From contig NC_022663.1 of NCBI RefSeq assembly GCF_000157895.3, positions 5,022,001 to 5,086,000 on the forward strand: a stretch of DNA of 64,000 bases, written 5' to 3'. A program made the translations under genes and the position numbers. Numbering within the stretch: position 1 is the first letter of the stretch; each line of letters opens with the position of its first letter. The stretch comes from Mycobacterium kansasii ATCC 12478. GTDB taxonomy: Bacteria; Actinomycetota; Actinomycetes; Mycobacteriales; Mycobacteriaceae. Under the pieces are notes generated by a model, which saw only the letters and a program-made list of their open reading frames with translations, did no database searches and was not told the origin of the DNA. Shown one piece after another: positions 61,461-64,000 of the stretch.

Positions 61461-63607
61461 CCTCCGGTGCGCACTCGCACCTTTCGGGGGGCCAGGCGGA
61501 GCTGGATTATCACGCGCTGAACGCGATGCTGAACCTGTACGACGCTGACGGCAAGATCCAGTTCGACAAGGACGTACTCGCGGCGCGCCAGTACTTCCTG
61601 CAGCACGTCAACCAGAACACCGTCTTCTTCCACAACCAGGATGAGAAGCTCGATTACCTGATCCGCGAGAACTATTACGAGCGTGAGGTTCTCGACCAGT
61701 ACTCGCGTAACTTCGTCAAGTCGCTGCTGGACCGTGCCTACGCCAAAAAGTTCCGGTTCCCGACGTTTTTGGGCGCCTTCAAGTACTACACGTCCTACAC
61801 TCTGAAGACTTTCGACGGGAAGCGGTATCTGGAGCGCTTCGAGGACCGGGTGGTCATGGTTTCGCTCACGTTGGCGGGCGGCGACACCACGCTGGCCGAG
61901 CAGCTGGTCGACGAGATCATCGAAGGCCGCTTCCAGCCGGCCACCCCGACGTTTTTGAACTCAGGCAAGAAACAGCGCGGTGAGCCGGTGAGTTGCTTTC
62001 TGTTGCGCATTGAGGACAACATGGAGTCGATCGGGCGATCGATCAACTCCGCACTGCAGCTGTCCAAGCGTGGCGGCGGAGTTGCGTTGCTGCTGACCAA
62101 CATTCGCGAGCACGGCGCGCCGATCAAGAACATCGAGAACCAAAGCTCGGGCGTCATCCCGATCATGAAGCTACTCGAGGATTCGTTCTCTTATGCCAAC
62201 CAGCTGGGCGCTCGGCAGGGCGCCGGCGCGGTGTACCTGCATGCGCATCACCCCGATATCTACCGATTCCTGGACACCAAACGGGAAAACGCCGACGAGA
62301 AGATCCGCATCAAGACGCTGAGCCTGGGCGTGGTGATCCCCGACATCACCTTCGAGTTGGCCAAGCGCAACGACGACATGTACCTGTTCTCGCCCTACGA
62401 CGTCGAGCGGGTCTACGGGGTGCCGTTCGCCGACATCTCGGTCACCGAGAAGTACTACGAGATGGTTGACAACCCGCGGATCCGCAAGACCAAGATCAAG
62501 GCCCGGGAGTTCTTCCAGACGCTGGCCGAGCTGCAGTTCGAGTCCGGCTACCCCTACATCATGTTCGAGGACACCGTCAATCGCGCTAATCCTATTGACG
62601 GCAAGATCACCCACTCGAACCTGTGCTCGGAGATCCTGCAGGTGTCCACGCCGTCATACTTCAACGAAGACTTGTCGTATGCCAAAGTGGGCAAAGACAT
62701 TTCGTGCAACCTGGGGTCGCTGAACATCGCCAAGACGATGGATTCGCCGAACTTCGCCCAGACGATCGAGGTGGCCATCCGCGCGCTGACCGCGGTGAGC
62801 GACCAGACACACATCACGTCGGTTCCCTCAATTGAGCAGGGCAACAACGAATCCCACGCAATCGGGTTGGGTCAGATGAACCTGCACGGCTACCTGGCGC
62901 GTGAGCGCATCTTCTACGGGTCCGAGGAGGGCATCGACTTCACCAATATCTACTTCTACACGGTGCTCTACCACGCGCTGCGCGCGTCGAATCGGATCTC
63001 GATAGAAAGAGGTACGCACTTCAAGGGTTTCGAGCGGTCCAAGTACGCGTCGGGGGAGTTCTTCGACAAGTACACCGAACAGATTTGGGAGCCGAAAACC
63101 GAGAAGGTTCGCCGGCTGTTCGCCGCCGCCGACATTCACATCCCGACTCAGGACGATTGGCGGCGGCTCAAGGAATCGGTGCAGGCGCACGGCATCTACA
63201 ACCAGAACCTGCAGGCAGTGCCACCCACCGGGTCGATTTCCTACATCAACCACTCGACGTCGTCGATCCACCCGATTGTGTCCAAGGTCGAGATCCGCAA
63301 GGAAGGCAAGATCGGCCGGGTTTACTACCCGGCGCCGTATATGACCAATGACAACCTGGAGTATTACCAGGACGCCTACGAGATCGGCTACGAGAAGATC
63401 ATCGACACCTATGCCGCGGCCACTCAGCATGTGGATCAAGGGCTTTCGCTGACGTTGTTCTTCATGGACACCGCCACCACCCGTGAGGTGAACAAGGCGC
63501 AGATCTACGCCTGGCGCAAGGGGATCAAGACGCTCTACTACATCCGGCTGCGGCAGATGGCCCTGGAAGGAACCGAAGTGGAGGGTTGCGTGTCCTGCAT
63601 GCTGTAG
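61430..63607 (+). CDS. nrdE: Class Ib ribonucleotide reductase large subunit NrdE
   Basis: A 725-residue protein, the usual length. It has DYHALNAMLNLYDADGKIQ at the N-terminus, the substrate-site cysteine in GEPVSCFLL, SNLCSEILQ with its catalytic Cys, PPTGSISYINHSTSSIHPI, and the C-terminal GCVSCML shuttle pair that NrdH reduces. It reduces ribonucleoside diphosphates. GTG start at 61430 behind aaggagcagac; a TTG five codons upstream (61415) is less likely. Nearly identical to M. tuberculosis NrdE as I remember it. Confidence 0.97.
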   Translation: MSPTVTAEPVTSGAHSHLSGGQAELDYHALNAMLNLYDADGKIQFDKDVLAARQYFLQHVNQNTVFFHNQDEKLDYLIRENYYEREVLDQYSRNFVKSLLDRAYAKKFRFPTFLGAFKYYTSYTLKTFDGKRYLERFEDRVVMVSLTLAGGDTTLAEQLVDEIIEGRFQPATPTFLNSGKKQRGEPVSCFLLRIEDNMESIGRSINSALQLSKRGGGVALLLTNIREHGAPIKNIENQSSGVIPIMKLLEDSFSYANQLGARQGAGAVYLHAHHPDIYRFLDTKRENADEKIRIKTLSLGVVIPDITFELAKRNDDMYLFSPYDVERVYGVPFADISVTEKYYEMVDNPRIRKTKIKAREFFQTLAELQFESGYPYIMFEDTVNRANPIDGKITHSNLCSEILQVSTPSYFNEDLSYAKVGKDISCNLGSLNIAKTMDSPNFAQTIEVAIRALTAVSDQTHITSVPSIEQGNNESHAIGLGQMNLHGYLARERIFYGSEEGIDFTNIYFYTVLYHALRASNRISIERGTHFKGFERSKYASGEFFDKYTEQIWEPKTEKVRRLFAAADIHIPTQDDWRRLKESVQAHGIYNQNLQAVPPTGSISYINHSTSSIHPIVSKVEIRKEGKIGRVYYPAPYMTNDNLEYYQDAYEIGYEKIIDTYAAATQHVDQGLSLTLFFMDTATTREVNKAQIYAWRKGIKTLYYIRLRQMALEGTEVEGCVSCML

Positions 63608-63615
63608 GCGCGCAA

Positions 63616-63680
63616 GCCGAGTGTGTATCTTGGCGACGGCTTCGCAGCGTAGTAAGAGCGTCGCCAGATTCCCACTCGGC
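63616..63680. terminator. Hairpin terminator after nrdE
   Basis: GCCGAGTG (63616-63623) pairs with CACTCGGC (63673-63680), and GGCGACG (63632-63638) with CGTCGCC (63659-63665). It is 9 bp past the nrdE stop. It fits the long mycobacterial intergenic hairpin class, but is a different family from the GCGAGCAGAC pair. Confidence 0.65.
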
Positions 63681-63714
63681 GAGGAGTCTGCCCAGGTCAG
63701 CGGCCGCAACGGGG

Positions 63715-63720
63715 TAAGGT
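63715..63720 (+). promoter_or_regulatory. -10 box TAAGGT, leaderless promoter of the TetR gene
   Basis: TAAGGT ends 7 nt before the GTG at 63728, with no Shine-Dalgarno sequence. Confidence 0.5.
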
Positions 63721-63727
63721 GCTTGAC

Positions 63728-64000
63728 GTGGTGAGAATCAGCCGGCCCCACTCCAGCGTGAAGCCCGGGGTCAAAGTCGACGCGCGCAGTGAACGTTGGC
63801 GCGAACACCGCAAGAAGGTGCGCAGCGAAATCGTCGAAGCGGCATTCCGTGCGATCGACCGCTTGGGGCCCGAGCTGAGTGTGCGGGAAATCGCCGAGGA
63901 AGCCGGCACCGCCAAACCCAAGATTTACCGGCATTTCGCCGATAAGTCCGACCTGTTCGTCGCGATCGGGGAGCGGCTGCGCGACATGTTGTGGGCGGCG
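63728..64000 (+). CDS. TetR-family regulator, N-terminal part (3' end outside window)
   Basis: At least 91 residues before the window ends. The HTH unit (EIVEAAFRAIDRLGPELSVREIAEEAGTAKPKIYRHFADKSDLF) is clear at about residues 36-80, after a basic N-terminal arm. This position corresponds to Rv3050c in M. tuberculosis, next to nrdE. Two GTG codons in a row (63728, 63731) could start it; the first is favoured by the TAAGGT box. Confidence 0.85.
   Translation, partial: MVRISRPHSSVKPGVKVDARSERWREHRKKVRSEIVEAAFRAIDRLGPELSVREIAEEAGTAKPKIYRHFADKSDLFVAIGERLRDMLWAA

Overview
The window is chromosomal DNA from a slow-growing mycobacterium, probably a non-tuberculous species of the kansasii/gordonae/marinum type. 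The evidence is high GC, PPE-MPTR genes, a yrbE/mce operon, an EspA/EspC/EspD-type cassette, WS/DGAT acyltransferase, and a recognisable but rearranged version of the M. tuberculosis nrdE-to-cstA neighbourhood (nrdH-nrdI-nrdE, Rv3054c/Rv3055-like pair, Rv3057c/Rv3058c/cyp136, GntR, fadE22, ligB, cstA). Species assignment and M. tuberculosis comparisons are from memory, not from a search.

Layout. 1-15.6 kb: MFS transporter (partial), Cys-rich membrane protein, bifunctional AdhE, Rv1264-like adenylyl cyclase, SDR, FAD amine-oxidase-like enzyme, FadD, WS/DGAT, stand-alone cNMP-binding protein, a nitroreductase/Hsp70-like pair divergent from a SpoIIAA-like gene, and two small secreted proteins. 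15.77-26.25 kb: a complete ten-gene mce operon (yrbEA, yrbEB, mceA-F, two Mce-associated proteins), in which mceC carries a single-base frameshift. 26.25-33.7 kb: cstA, a decayed GNAT gene, an espA-espC-espD-like cassette lying alone away from any visible ESX machinery, and ligB. 33.8-46 kb: a lipid-catabolic neighbourhood (SDR, fused double acyl-CoA dehydrogenase FadE22, DUF35 protein divergent from a thiolase-fold lipid-transfer/aldolase-like protein, double-length GntR, MEDS-ATPase regulator, two tiny exported peptides, a LeuA-regulatory-domain protein with an apparent leader-peptide attenuator, CYP136, TetR, SDR). 46-60 kb: two PPE-MPTR genes (1134 and 2750 aa) on either side of a TetR/FMN-reductase pair. 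60.7-64 kb: nrdH-nrdI-nrdE and the start of a TetR gene.

Functional threads. (i) cAMP: a cyclase and a cNMP-binding protein lie in the same 7 kb as FadD and WS/DGAT. (ii) Lipid or sterol degradation: Mce uptake, CYP, FadE, Ltp-like/DUF35 pair, SDRs and their regulators. (iii) Secreted virulence-type proteins: Esp cassette and PPEs. (iv) Regulation visible in the DNA: several TANNNT boxes 6-8 nt before a start codon (leaderless mRNAs), perfect or near-perfect palindromes at the TetR/CYP136, TetR/FMN-reductase and Ltp/DUF35 promoters, long hairpins between convergent genes, and a 16-residue leader ORF with Leu-Leu and Val-Val codons overlapping a stem-loop before the LeuA-domain gene.

Two genes are broken by one missing base each in short G or C runs (14802-14804 and 21126-21129), which suggests consensus errors or recent mutation. 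No tRNA, rRNA, CRISPR or insertion sequence was seen.
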